Under the pieces are notes generated by a model. That model worked only from the letters and a program-made list of their open reading frames with translations. It did not search any database and was not told the origin of the DNA. From positions 28,807,237 to 28,871,236 of the forward strand of contig OX388307.1 in the NCBI GenBank assembly GCA_947579605.1: a stretch of 64,000 nucleotides of DNA, read 5' to 3'. The first letter of the stretch is position 1; each line of letters starts with the position of its first letter. Source of the stretch: Athripsodes cinereus. Taxonomy: Eukaryota; Arthropoda; Insecta; Trichoptera; Leptoceridae. Position numbers and translations under genes: made by a program. Shown piece after piece: positions 11,966 through 23,530 of the stretch.

Positions 11966-12389
11966 TTGATGGAATGTTTTTTTTTTAATATATATATTAC
12001 CATTGACCATATTTATACTTTACTATGCCAGTGTTACACGTAATTAATCGTCCATAGCATTTTAATATTACAAAAAAAAACTTATTAAGAATAACTCGTG
12101 CTACGAGCGTGCAAGTATTCGCTTTATTATATCATTATAACAATATTATTATTTTGTAATACAGACAGAAGCATTTGAATAGTTAATGATTCAAATTATG
12201 TAAGAACATGACAAAAGAGATTATTTTTGTTGGCTATTAAAAGGTATTTAATTTAAAATGATATATTTTGAAGGCTGATAAGCAGAACATGAATGTAATC
12301 AAAAAGTTTATATGATTTATTCCTATCAAATATTTTTTTGACTATCCTTTTCTTCTACTTGGATTATCTTCTTACATTCTCCTCGAACC
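11966..12389. other. non-coding stretch
   Basis: AT-rich; nothing recognised. Confidence 0.35.
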
Positions 12390-12705
12390 TTATCATGTTT
12401 CTCTAACGTTGGCAATCACTTCTACAAAGGTTCCTTTATCCTGTGCCAGTCTAAAGCGTTCCTCTACACGCCCCACTCAAATACATTGTTTTATATTGGA
12501 TAGCCATGAGACCTGTCTTCTGCCAAGACCACATCGTTATTCAACCTTTGCTATTAATATGAGTTGGAGTGTTACAAATTCTCTTGCAGAATATCACACA
12601 GGTATGCAATCTTGTGGACCTTAATGTTGATCAGCAATTGTCTGTTGCAATTTGCTCTTCTTATTACTTCCAAGTTTGTGAACAGAGCCGTCCACATTTT
12701 ACTTC
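12390..12705 (-). mobile_element. LINE C-terminal remnant with three in-frame stops
   Basis: The minus strand encodes LGRRQVSWLSNIKQCI, an in-frame stop, then VGRVEERFRLAQDKGTF and V-I-A-N-V-R. The pattern G-R-R-Q-x-S-W-L-x-N-I ... F-R-L-A-x-D-K-x-x-F-x-x-x-I-A-N-V-R is characteristic of the C terminus of an insect non-LTR endonuclease/reverse-transcriptase protein. Upstream, I-R-R-A-N-C-N-R-Q-L-L is also consistent. Several stop codons show it is an old fossil. Confidence 0.6.
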
Positions 12706-13559
12706 TGTTATGATTGTGTTATTAGTTCAGAATTAGGTTCTTATGCTACGTTGATATCTCATGCAATCCGAAGAAGACTCTCTTTGAAGATATTGTCCGC
12801 AATCGCACGAAAAATTATCATATTAAATGCTCTAATTGTGGTGTTATTTAATTAAAATATAATTTTTTGCCTTTATCGTCATCGTGCAAACACAGTATAC
12901 AATCGTGATTTGAATATTATCGATTGGATAAAAATGCGGGTTTCGTTTTTTACCGTTCGTTGTTGTCGTTTGGTTGATATGCGGTTTTCCCACAATTTGT
13001 TATCGAATAGTATGTAATTATAATTATCACTTTTTTCACAGAATTTAGTATATGACTCGCTTTATATTCCAGGGAATACCTAAACATTTTATCTACTTTG
13101 CCTGCCTATACACTTACTCAACGAATCATCAAATTTAATATGTTGACATTTTTGTAAATAATATATGAGGTATTATAGAATTTGTTAATGAATAATCCTG
13201 TATGGTGATGCAATGGAAATATTACTGTTTAATTCCTGGATAAACCATACGAATGTCTGAGAGAGAAGACATACCATAATTATGTATTTGTTCTGTTCTG
13301 GGATCAAAGTCTGATCAAAATGACTTTTTCCTTTTTTGTTTTGGTCATATTTCATTGTAACTTAATATTTTGTGATAGTTTGATTATTTACTTTTTGTAA
13401 AGGGTAAATTAATAAAATAAAATCATGGAAATGTTTACATGCGATCGAATATAGCATATTAAATTAATTAAAACTACACCATAAATTATATTTCGTTCTC
13501 ATGTTCTGTAATTGACTGTTTGATCCGGTGAACATTGTTAAAATAAAATAAATTATTTT
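12706..13559. other. non-coding stretch
   Basis: AT-rich; nothing recognised. Confidence 0.35.
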
Positions 13560-13690
13560 AGATGAATCTGGATTTGGAAGAAACCCAGGGACACCCCAAA
13601 CACCCTCACAGTAATCAGTATGCCTGTGTCGTGAAGGAATGTAAGTCGGCAGCGGGTAGAATCAAACCCGGGCCTCTCACTTGATTTTTT
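13560..13690 (-). mobile_element. diverged SINE-1-like copy
   Basis: The reverse strand has a degenerate B box within GGGTTTGATTCTACCC (about 13655-13672), with the SINE-1-type GAATCTGGATTTGG and CTGTGTCGTGAAGG segments to the left in plus orientation. It is more diverged than the other copies. Confidence 0.4.
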
Positions 13691-13737
13691 CAAGGTTCTT
13701 TATAACAATAATTTAAAGGAAATTTATATTCCATTAA

Positions 13738-13942
13738 GTCCCCGATAAAGAATAGGTTTTTCGAATATCCAATAAGTAAGGTATTCATGAAACATCAGAT
13801 TCAAGACATTTGACATCTTCAAACCAGCGATGAGGTATGCCACTCATCGTGAAAGTCGTAACTTTTATTGAAGATTACCTGCATGCTAGTTAGGTGCAGT
13901 TGGTCCGCTGGCAACCCCACTTGTTGGAAACGCCGTGATGAC
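13738..13942 (+). mobile_element. SINE-3 copy
   Basis: It has the SINE-3 core GCGATGAGGTATGCCACTC and a 3' end with CTGGCAACCCCACTTGTTGG and GCCGTGATG. The head is diverged (CCCGATAAAGAATAGG). Confidence 0.6.
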
Positions 13943-14457
13943 GTAAATTTACAATAATTGGACACTCAATCTCTAATACAAGATTTCCAGGAACTTGTAA
14001 ATAAGTAGATATTAGTAAAACAAAGCGTATAATAAGGTATTTTAATAACTTTTGTTTTAATTTTGCGATAAAGTATGTCATCCATCCCAATTTATTTTAT
14101 CCAAAGAACAACTTAGTTTTATGCTCACTGTGGAAAATGCAGTCACAGGATGGTTGGAAACTCATTATGTTTAGTACGAATCAACTAATTTACTAACTAT
14201 CTGAAACAGTGCTAATGTAATCTCGGATAGAACTTTAAATATACAATTAAACTAAAAGATTATTATATAACAATAATTTCTCTATGAACATACGATGTCA
14301 TAACCTGAATCTTATCACATCATTACATAGAACGTATCGTATTTATATATTAATAAGTAATAATACGAAGGTGTGGCAATTACTTGTTTACTTTCACCCC
14401 CCTCACTGACAATTTACACAGACGGACAGTATTGATAGCTAACTAGATACTCACTAA

Positions 14458-14575
14458 TGGCCGGTTTCAATAACCTACCTATCTGTGACTGTCGATTGAA
14501 ATGTATGATTTAAAATATAGAACACAATAGATTTCAATCGACAGTAGCGGATAGATAGATTATTGAAACCGGCCA
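14458..14575. mobile_element. 118-bp foldback MITE
   Basis: The ends are TGGCCGGTTTCAATAA and its inverted copy, with inverted similarity extending about 45 bases from each side (both contain TCGATTGAAAT on the respective strand). The central loop is about 30 bases and there is no coding capacity. Flanks are CACTAA and TATAAC, so the target duplication is unclear. Confidence 0.7.
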
Positions 14576-15039
14576 TATAACAATATACTATTTATAAATC
14601 GGAGATATGTCGTATTTGGCCCAAGTGACTTATGAACATAGTGCTTTAGTCCTCTTATGCTATTTTTGATGACATATTAATCTATCTCAAAAACATAACA
14701 CAACATGTATAGACAATTCACACAGACAATTCAAACACCTTATATTTTATGACATTTAAATATTGAAATGAAAAGTGTTGTGTCTAGTGTTATGATTTTT
14801 TGTACGTAGCAATACGTAACTGTAAGAACTAAGTTTCTAGTGGTAAAAAGTAGTGGCTTGTAGTGAGTATCTCATCCAAGGGATACAAGATATTGTAATT
14901 TTAGGGATGTTTTTGTAAGAAGATCACTTAGCTCTTTAAATACCCAGAGAAAAGTAGTGGAAAACTTCATACTGAAAGTCACTACAGACTTGCAGTATAG
15001 AATTATAGATGTCGCTTTATGTATTTTGATTATCTTTAT

Positions 15040-15294
15040 CCCGTAGAGCACCCGGTAAAGAATTGGTCTCCCACTCTTCTCCTTAAGTTTTCGAGTGTCC
15101 TGTAAAAGGCAGGTGTTCGAAAAAATTAAGACATTGTACATCTTAAATTCAGCGATGAAGTTTGCCACTCATCCTGAATGTCTTGATTTTATATTGGCAC
15201 GAAGAGGACAGCTTGCATGTTTCTTACATGCAGCTGGTCTGCTGGCTTCCCCACTTGTGGGATATGCCGTGATGGTATAGTATAGTATAGTATT
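15040..15294 (+). mobile_element. SINE-3, near full length
   Basis: One of three near-complete copies used to define the family (the others are 36798-37047 plus and 51282-51538 minus). Order of blocks: CCCGTAGAGCACCCGGTAAA head, GTAAGTTTTCGAGTGTCCTG, a B-box-like GGTGTTCGAAA, core CAGCGATGAAGTTTGCCACT, GGCACGAAGAGGACAGCTTG, then GTGGGATATGCCGTGATGG and a TATAG repeat tail. Length is about 250 bases. Pol III transcription is inferred from the weak B box; the A box is not clear. Confidence 0.75.
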
Positions 15295-15297
15295 ATC

Positions 15298-16072
15298 TTG
15301 CGTTTTATAACACACTATTCAAAAAGTGCATAATAATATGAAGATATATTTTCATTCATAAACTTTACTCACCCTTTCTTGAAGAATTTTTGAAAAAATT
15401 AGGTAGAACTTATAATTTTTTATCTTAAAAAAAAGTAATGAAATACTTTAGAGGAAAATATAATATTTGATATATTTCCAAAGTTTTTACATAATATTAT
15501 CTAGATATAGTTGAACTGACCACATTTTAAACAAAAAAAAAACATATTTCGATAAATCATTCAATTTTATGTATCTACTTGAATATTTTTTTTTATTGAG
15601 TCTTCTAATATTTCATTATACTTATTCAAAAGTTATCAGAAGTATTAAAAAAAAACTTCCTTGTTTTGCTTCTTTATGAATAATTCATATTGTTTATCAA
15701 CGCCATTTCCATACTTCATTTTAACATCTGAAGGATTTTCATCTCAGTAAATATTCCGAGTCATTGTCAATCTATGTAAATATTTGGTAATTTTAAAGTA
15801 TTTTCAATGCAATAAAAATTCTTGTCTAGAATTTTATGTTAATCTTTTTAATGTAAAATACAAAAAATCTTCATTTTTCGTACCAGTAATAAGCTTTGTA
15901 ATTCAGCTTTTTATTTTTCTCCAAACATTCGTAATAATGTTTAAACATAAGATGAATTTTATCATCTAATTTTAATATCCGAATAATTAAAACTGATTCG
16001 CAATATGAAATAGCTTTTTGTTTAAGTTGTTAAAATGTGGGTGTTTTGTATTACTTTACTATTGCTTTAACC
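15298..16072. other. non-coding stretch
   Basis: Very AT-rich with A and T homopolymers; nothing recognised. Confidence 0.4.
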
Positions 16073-16690
16073 TCACGCCGTATTTCAAGGGGAGTAGATA
16101 GAGAGGGCGAAATTATTTATAGATTATTTAAATAGTAGAATTTTATTAAACTAAATAATAGAATTTTAAATATATTTTATTCACTGTGTCGGTGTTTAGG
16201 TAGTAGAACTCCATAGCGAAATAAATAAAAGATTGACAATGTCCTAATAAGACGAAAGACGTCTCTCTCGTTGAATGAATCAATAGTAGAATAAAACACT
16301 TGTTTTCTATATTTCGTTAAATATATTTTAAATAAATGTATATTAAAATGTATTGTTGTTATGTTTCAAAATAAATTTTAAAAAATACTTTTCATACTTC
16401 TTTTGCAATTTCTCATACAATACGCATGTCGAGTTTTCTTGCTCAACACGCGACCGTCACTAAGAATTAATCCAATCAAGCCACGTAGTTTTCGAATGTC
16501 TGTGCTTTCTTACACCACCTCTTTCAGATACATAGTCATCTATTCGTTCCCCATGTCCAAACCTTCGCAATTTATTTACACGCATTCTATTCTTCTAATA
16601 GCCTCATTTCTTACTCTGTCACTCAACGTTTTGTCAACTATTGTTCTTAATGGTCACATCCTGTTATGTGTCACAGATCTAATTTACAAG
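16073..16690 (-). mobile_element. LINE-B remnant split by an F-family insertion
   Basis: The 3' terminus (16073-16112, minus) reads CGCCCTCTCTATCTACTCCC...TACGGCGTGA, as at 28850-28880. The coding body resumes at 16393-16690: S-V-T-D-R-V-R-N-E-A-I-R-R, R-F-G-H-x-E-R, V-S-E-R-G-G-V-R-K and K-T-T-W-L-D-W-I, a clear paralogue of the 28595-28902 copy. Stops are present. The intervening ~280 bases belong to another repeat. Confidence 0.6.
16115..16390. mobile_element. F-family element inserted in LINE-B
   Basis: It contains CACTGTGTCGGTGTTTAGGT, AGTAGAACTCCATAGCGAAA and GACGAAAGACGTCTCTCTCG, all shared with copies at 20240-20355, 22336-22510, 22963-23018 and 27791-27882. There is no open frame. 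The family has partial dyad symmetry around the GACGTC core, suggesting a foldback or MITE-type element. Confidence 0.5.
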
Positions 16691-17940
16691 CATTATAAAA
16701 ACATTAATTAATTATTTATTTATTTAAGAATATTCACGGCTTTCGCCTTTTACATGTTGACAAACATAAAAAAAAATAACAACAAGTAAATCCAAAATAA
16801 CAAAAAATAATACATTAAAATAACAAGAAAAAATAATAAATACTCGTAATAATAATATTGAGATGTCAAATCGTAAATTGTGTCGTATTAAATTAAGCAA
16901 ATTATATCGTATCATAATATATTTTATACAAAATTAAAGCATTTCAATTTTATTATATAAAACTCCTTTGATCAAAACGTAGTCATAAGACAGTGTTTCA
17001 TAAGCATGTAAAAAATATATCTATTTCTATAACACATTTCATATTACACATAGAAAAAATGATACAGTATTTCTTGTAAATGAAAATATATCTAGTCACA
17101 TATTGCTAGCACATGTTTGACTAATGCCATACAATATCTTTATTACATGTTACATGTTAGAACATACATTAACACCATAACAGGAAAAATGCTTTATTGT
17201 AAATTCAAGAAAAAGATGTTCTACATGAATATTTCTATGTGCATCTTATTTGCATGACAATCATTAGTTGTTCATTTTATTCAATACTCTGCTCTGATCT
17301 ACGTAGAGATCTATACAATGCTAGATATTATTATATTATGTCTTCTTCCTCTTGATCATTTAATAATAGATCCAATAGATCAATATGAGTATAACAATGA
17401 TTTTCTCAGTCTCACTAGAATATCTAGTATATATATACATATGTAAATGCTTGTACACAGTTGTAAATATCATTCATGATTTATATAATATGCAACGCTG
17501 AATAGCGGAAACCGTATTAAAAATTATACTCGTATATTGGCTATTGTGTGATCATAGAAAACTTTTATTTTCCGGTTTCATTTTTCATTGTAATATCGAC
17601 GTAATGCCAAACTGTTCAAGCATACTCTTCAACTCTTCTTATTCTTGCAACACTGAGGTTATTCTCAATACATGCTTCTTTTTCGCTTATCCGTATTCTA
17701 AGCGTACTGGATCATTTTTTTCCCTATGGTTTTCTGTAAATGATCATAAAATCTTACTTGTTGAAATAGCTTTTCTCTAAAAAAAAAAACAATTAAATAA
17801 ATTTATACAAGTAAAGATATGAATTTAGTAAATACTTGTAATTGTAAGTACACCACATTAGTTAAAACTATTTATTTTATATTCTATTCAATCACGATAT
17901 ATTTTAACAAGTAGCTGGTAAATTATCTCGCACTAAAAAA
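16691..17940. other. non-coding stretch
   Basis: It starts with a (TTTA)n run near 16711-16730 that may be the tail of a minus-strand CR1-type insertion. The rest is AT-rich with nothing recognised; a weak open frame at 17544-17780 shows no family resemblance. Confidence 0.35.
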
Positions 17941-18092
17941 AAGAATTAACTTTGCATCTTAATTTCGGTGACGAGATTTGCCACCCAATTTGCATGTTTT
18001 TTGCTGGCATGAAGAGGACAGCTTGCTTGTTTATTACAGGTCTGCTGGCTACCCTGCTTGTGTGTAGTAGTAGCAGTAGTAGTATATCATGA
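17941..18092 (+). mobile_element. SINE-3 copy, internally deleted
   Basis: Core (GGTGACGAGATTTGCCACCC), GGCATGAAGAGGACAGCTTG and a TAGTAGTAGCAGTAG tail are present. The head is missing. Confidence 0.6.
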
Positions 18093-18791
18093 TAGCGCAA
18101 TCTCATCCAACCAACCCAAGCTATAACTAATATTAAATTGAGGATAGATAGGCACCTATGTAAGTATTTTTATGTTTTGTTAGGTTTAAAAAGATTTGCA
18201 AGAGAGTATGATAAGTTTCATAATATTATATTCTTTAACTCATCAGGGTTTATTGCATATTACACTTCAAACTCTCAGTTAATGAAGAAATTAGCAATGA
18301 AATTCGTTAGCAATACCAATTAACCAGTATTACAATTATACATCATACTACGTTCACAATAACAACAATGAAGAAATTATCACCAATGAGTACACATATA
18401 TTATCTATAACTTACTTTTTCACATTAACCTAGAATAATAAATTTGTTTTGTGACCGCATAAGGAGACCTAGCCACATTACCAACATTAAATTATATGCA
18501 ATAATAATAAAGTTAGTGGTCATCGATTCGCTGTCAATTTAAATTCATACCTTGTACAATACGTTGATTTCCGAAATGTGCTGTGCTGTAACTCCCACGA
18601 CCTTGAAGTCATCGTATCGATCGTCTACAATTGCCTTCTTATGAAATAACAAATCACACTCCAATAATAATACACATACTGTATGCAAGAACTTACTTCA
18701 CACCGGCAGAGCATGTGGGCTCTGAATATTAAACGTTTTAAGTCACTGATTTCTCAGTATCGCCTACTTCGGCTACTTCTTCATATAAAGG
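18093..18791. other. non-coding stretch
   Basis: Nothing firmly recognised. A possible minus-strand ATG plus donor near 18697-18715 is discussed among the rejected items. Confidence 0.35.
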
Positions 18792-20009
18792 AGCGTTCAC
18801 ATTTGTTCACATTCAGTGATCACTCTGGATGATCCTCCAAATTGAAAAGGTGTAAACAGGCGTTTCATCAATAGTGATCACTAGCGATGACGAAGGAAAG
18901 AGATTACCACTGCTCATAATTTTGATGAAAGATCCTTTCACTGAAACGACCATAAACAAGTTTTATCCTATTATTTGTCTTATTCTCTATGAATTTGTAT
19001 TAAAAGTCAGAATCATGTACAAAATTATCATGCTTTCGAAAATTTTAAATTAATTTGTTTTAATTTTAAGTAAATATTGCTTTTTCATTTTTTTATTTAT
19101 TTAATTTGAGGTTTCCAACCACTCAATTATTTGATGATAGGAAGATTCTTTCTGTGAGACACCTATATATTAGGAAGGCTCTAGTGCAGTTTTACACAAT
19201 TAGACAGGGTTGGAGGAGATCACAGCAAAGTAGGGTCACGAGACAGATGGTGTCATTTAGTTGTATCATTCCATTCAGATCTACAGTGTTCGGACAGCGG
19301 CAGTTTGTGTGGATGGCACCTAGACTGTTTAACATCATGCCTCTAAAGATTAGAGAAATCACTGTTTTTGTTGAATTTAAAAGAGCATGTTATGGGTGGG
19401 TGTCTGATCTGCCAATGGAGAGATTGCAAGATATCTTAGGATTTGTTCCATGATTTGTTTTGTGTTTTTGTGTTTTATGTGGGGTGATATGCGTGTGTTA
19501 GTATGCGGTGTGGGGTTTGTGATGTGTGTGGTTGAGGGATATGTTGTTTTTTTCTGGTTTTATATGGAGAAATGGTTTGTTTGTATGTTGTTTCATGTAT
19601 GGACAGTTTACAGCAGTGTTTTTCTTGTTATGTATGTGATTGTGTTAATATAGGAGATGAATGCTTTTTGTGATTGTGTATATGTTTCAATATGATTGAT
19701 ATGTTTGTGAGATGTTTGCCCTAGAACAGGTTATATCTAGTTGGGCAGCATCAATGAAAATATGTATAAGATTTGTAAATTATTAGTGTAATAAAAAAAA
19801 AAAAATAATAATAATAAATAGCTCTATGGTGCTGCCTGGGGCCAGATTTTTGTTGTTTTTGTATATTTTCATTTTTGTGTTTAATAATTGAATTGTAACT
19901 TAAAATATAAAAAATAAATATGAAATGAAAATACCTACTAAATTTTACGTAAATACGTCAAAATACGACACTCTGGATGATCATCCCAAGTGAAGCAATG
20001 TGAATGCTA
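18792..20009. mobile_element. putative MITE/DNA element split by a CR1-type LINE
   Basis: The left end has GCGTTCACATTTGTTCAC (18793) and the right end, read inverted, GCATTCACATTGCTTCAC. CACTCTGGATGATC occurs in direct orientation at both sides (18820-18835 and 19970-19984). The middle is occupied by the LINE fragment at 19100-19815. Assigning both flanks to one element is an inference from the shared motifs. Confidence 0.35.
19100..19815 (+). mobile_element. CR1/Jockey-group LINE, C-terminal RT region plus 3' UTR
   Basis: Open from about 19106 to the TGA at 19451-19453 (115 codons). Early in the frame is FPTTQLFDDRKILSVRHLYI, matching the thumb region of CR1/Jockey-group reverse transcriptases. 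Near the end are MAPRLFNIMPLKIRE, then V-F-V-E-F-K-R and W-V-S-D-L, matching the conserved P-R-L-[FY]-N-x-[LM]-P-x-x-I-R ... F-K-x-x-x-x-x-W-L block. The frame is intact over this stretch, so the insertion is relatively young, but it is 5'-truncated just before 19106. A T/G-rich 3' UTR of about 340 bases ends in an A-rich, TAA-repeat tail (19789-19815). Confidence 0.75.
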
Positions 20010-20239
20010 CTTAAGCAAAGTAATGTATTATTTTATTTTATAACACATAAATTTACTCATACGTTTTTATACTTGATATGATACCAGGAGGTGATTTACC
20101 ATTTTATTACTTCATGTAATGTTTATTTATCACATGTAGACTTATATTTATTTAACACTAGTATACTTACCTAAAAGCTTTAATGATAACATGTAATTTG
20201 TAGCCTGTAGGATTTTGGATTTTAGAGACAAAAAATCAT

Positions 20240-20360
20240 TGTGTCGCTGCACACGTAGTAGAATTCCATAATTAAGTAAATTGAAGCAAGTGTTTCTTTC
20301 TACTATTAATAATTATAAATCGTGAGAGAGACATCTTCCGATTTATAGGTTGATAATGAC
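20240..20360. mobile_element. F-family copy
   Basis: GTGTCGCTGCACACGTAGTA, then TTTCTACTATTAATAATT, then GAGAGAGACATCTTCCGATT and a GATAATGACCT end; the same block order as 22336-22450. Confidence 0.5.
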
Positions 20361-20751
20361 CTAAAAACTAATGTGTATATAATGCAAATAAATGCATTGA
20401 ATGTTGGAATGATATAATATTAATCATAAAAAAAACTCTCGAGGTGATGATTCAACGCAAGGCACTTGGGATGTAGATATTTTTAATTTAATCAAAGTGA
20501 GTTGTCAAATTATAATTAGAAACGGAAAACCCAAATATTACTCTCCCATTAAGGAATATTAATTCCGGTTATGACGAATGTTTTGGATACTCGTTAAACT
20601 GATTTAAAAATAGAAAAAATAACAAAACTCAATATGCGAAATCTTCCTTCTTAGGCTAAATATTTCATGTATCTAGTTACTTTTTACAGAGCTTTCTATA
20701 TTTCACAGTTTTTACAATCACAAGCCATTCAAATAACTTGTAAAAACAATC

Positions 20752-20936
20752 GAGTTAGTTCCAAACTATGATATGTGATACACATAAGTACATTGCACTT
20801 AACACATACCTATACATGCAACACCCAGATACGGAATAATTTGAAAAATATCAGTTTGCCCTGGCCGGGAATCGAATCCGAGACTTGGTGACTAAAAGGC
20901 AATAACGGCAAGTATCTTTGCGCCAAAAGAGTCATC
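20752..20936 (-). mobile_element. SINE-2 copy, degenerate
   Basis: Minus-strand blocks are a B-box-like GATTCGATTCCCGGCC (20865-20880), CTGGGCA-type linkers and GTTTGGAACTA at the left end. The tRNA head carries several substitutions. Confidence 0.6.
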
Positions 20937-21724
20937 TCTAAGACGCTCTCAGTATTCTGATATTATAAACCATCGAAAATCTTTGAGATGAAAAACTGTA
21001 TTCTCAAAACAAGATTTTACAGAACTATTGTTCTCCTGTATAACAGAGATTGCAAATATTTGCTAGGTGCGTTGGTGCACAGTAGGTATCATTGAAATAT
21101 TGCAAGGACATAATTATTATGTGTTTGTTATTCGTCATATGTTTAAGTAGGTACTTTGTGCGGAAAAATCACCTGTTTCTTAGAAGAATTTGAAATATTT
21201 TAACAAAAATCTTACAAAAAACATTCTAACAAAAGAGATTTGTATTCAAGAACATAATGTTTTCCAACTTAACAGCTAGACTCGAGTCTCATATCAATAC
21301 CTATGCTTCATACAAGAAAAACAACAAATTACTTATAAAGTCGTATGGAATCTTCATTCTTTATCATATATGTATATATATTATAGCTACCTTATCTACA
21401 TATTATCACAGGCTAATTCAGATATGAAGTTTCTTTACTAAAGACCTATGTAGATTCACACTTACAAAAATTGAAGGTTTAAAATGAAAAATGGACGTTT
21501 AGAAAGTGATTGTGATTGATCATGTTCAATTATAGGTACTAACTACAAAAGATTCGTTTTTAAACTTTGCAGGATTACAAAAACTTCACGAAAATGTGTT
21601 GTATTAATTTACTCAATCATTGTTGAAACCCTTATTAATGTATGTATATTTGCTAAATTTGATATATTCAATAAATAAACGTACCAAATTAGTAATGTGA
21701 ACTTCAGTATATTACATTCATTCA
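20937..21724. other. non-coding stretch
   Basis: Nothing recognised. Confidence 0.35.
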
Positions 21725-21920
21725 GTATAGACTTTTGGAGGGGGTTCCATTTGCTTGCCCCACTCGGAATAAGCGATCTGGTTTTTTGTTTAGATTGCCG
21801 CCCAGTACCACAAATTATGTTCGGGGCTCATTGTATAATAGATCATATATAAATCTAGATTTCTTCTCGATCAGCAAGGCAGAGTTCAGAAGGGGTGTAA
21901 GGAGTACACTTGATTCTTGA
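21725..21920 (+). mobile_element. LINE C-terminal fragment (CR1/Jockey/R1 group)
   Basis: The 61-codon frame has F-A-C-P-T-R-N-K-R-S-G at its start, then Y-V-R-G-S-L-Y-N-R, D-F-F-S-I-S and F-R-R-G-V-R, close to the C-terminal block P-x-R-[TN]-x-x-x-x ... S-x-L-Y-R ... D-[IL]-F ... F-[KR] of insect non-LTR reverse transcriptases. A T-rich 3' UTR of about 100 bases follows the stop at 21918-21920. The 5' part is absent. Confidence 0.55.
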
Positions 21921-22335
21921 GTCTAAAGAGAGACAGAGATTCGATCAATTCATAATTTGAACTATTTTAATCTCAATTGTTTTAATTTTTAATTATTATA
22001 TATTCTTATAAATCCTATTGTAGTGTAATTTTAAGCTACTCATTTTCAGGAGGTTTGTTTTGATTTTTGCATTTGATATAGGTAGGGTGAGTTTGTGTTA
22101 TAACTGTTTACTTGCAACGTGTTCGTCATACGCTTCAGTAATTTCCGGGACCTTGATTGGTTTGTTTTCTGGAAAAATATGACTGTTAATATTTGTTAAT
22201 TTAAACTGTTTGTGTCCTTTAAGAAGAAAAAAAATAAAAAATATAAAAATAAAATTTCCTTCCCGCGGTTTTCTTAGTTTTAGTTTCATAAACTAAATTT
22301 GATTTAAAGTCAAGATTTCTCTACACTTATTAATT

Positions 22336-22512
22336 GTGTCGGTGCACACGAAGTAAAATTGCATCATTAGGTAAATTGATACAAATATATCTTTCTACTG
22401 TAAATAATTGACCACGAGAGAGACGTCTTTCGACTTATCAGGTCATTATCAATCCTTAATTCATTATCGTCTCTCTTTCGTAATCAATAATTTATAGTAG
22501 GAAGAAAAATTT
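22336..22512. mobile_element. F-family foldback element
   Basis: TGTGTCGGTGCACACGAAGT opens the element. CGAGAGAGACGTCTTTCGAC (about 22413-22432) is mirrored by the inverted GTCTCTCTTTCG at about 22471-22482, with inverted TTTCTACTGTAAATAATT / AATAATTTATAGTAGGAAG arms. It is best read as a dimeric or foldback copy. Confidence 0.55.
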
Positions 22513-22962
22513 GTTTATATTTACCTAATTTTTTACACATTTTATCGCTCCAGCTGCCGTTTTAATATAATATATGAATTAAAAATGCAGTTATTTTAGA
22601 TCGTTCCATAAACCATACCTTCGTTAATGCAACGAATTAAGTTGTTTCTCCTACTAACAAAAAACTTAGTCTATTTGCAACAGTGGCGTTATTTCAACTA
22701 TCTAACATCATAATATACACTATGAAAAGTGGTAGACATATAAAATTATCTATATAATAGTCCTGAGCACTCGTTAACGAGTGGATGGCCTTTGAACATC
22801 TTTATAATAATATATACTATGTACTAGTGTTCTTATATTATCTAGTATGCCATATTGTGTGTTCATATTATAGTGGCTGGTGATGGTATCTTCAGCCCAA
22901 TACTGTTGCTAACTCGTTAGGCAGAACTAGACAACATTTTGTTTCGAAATAAATAAAATATT

Positions 22963-23018
22963 TTTTTTATTTATTTCACTATGGAATTCTACTACCTAAA
23001 AACCGACACAGTGAATAA
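22963..23018 (-). mobile_element. F-family end fragment
   Basis: On the minus strand this reads CACTGTGTCGGTTTTTAGGT, then AGTAGAATTCCATAGTGAAA, matching 16190-16225. Confidence 0.5.
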
Positions 23019-23111
23019 ATAGAATGAACATTTTGTTTGTATACAAAGTATTTCAACAATATTATAACATTCAAAATTATGAAGATCATATTATCAATAG
23101 CCATAAACGAG

Positions 23112-23530
23112 CTCTATACATATTAGATTTTTAATAATTCTATTCTATGTTTTCAATTGTTACTTTGTAGAAACTAATTTTTAACGATTTAATTCAACTC
23201 TTTGTTTTCAATTGTTTCCTTGTAGAAACTAATTTTTAACGATTTAATTCAACTCTTTGTTTTCAATTGTTTCCTTGTAGAAACTAATTTTTAACGATTT
23301 AATTCAACTCTTTGTTTTCAATTGTTTCCTTGTAGAAACTAATTTTTAACGATTTAATTCAACTCTTTGTTTTCAATTGTTTCCTTGTAGAAACTAATTT
23401 TTAACGATTTAATTCAACTCTTTGTTTTCAATTGTTACTTTGTAGAAACTAATTTTTAACGATTTAATTCAACTCTTTGTTTTTATTTGTTTCCTTGTAG
23501 AAACTCATTTTTAATGATTCATATTATTAA
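23112..23530. repeat. 55-bp tandem array, ~7.5 copies
   Basis: GTAGAAACT recurs at 23167, 23222, 23277, 23332, 23387, 23442 and 23497, exactly 55 bases apart. The five central units are nearly identical; the outer ones carry TTACTTTG or TTATTTG variants. Unlike the other arrays here, its unit does not match any LINE or SINE recognised in the window. The unit length is not a multiple of three and it gives no long frame. Confidence 0.9.

Noticed and set aside
18697..18760. Minus-strand first exon (ATGCTCTGCCGGTGTGAA followed by GTAAGT)
   Set aside because: There is an ATG and a donor, but no TATA at proper spacing, only six codons and no partner exon. Too little to support.
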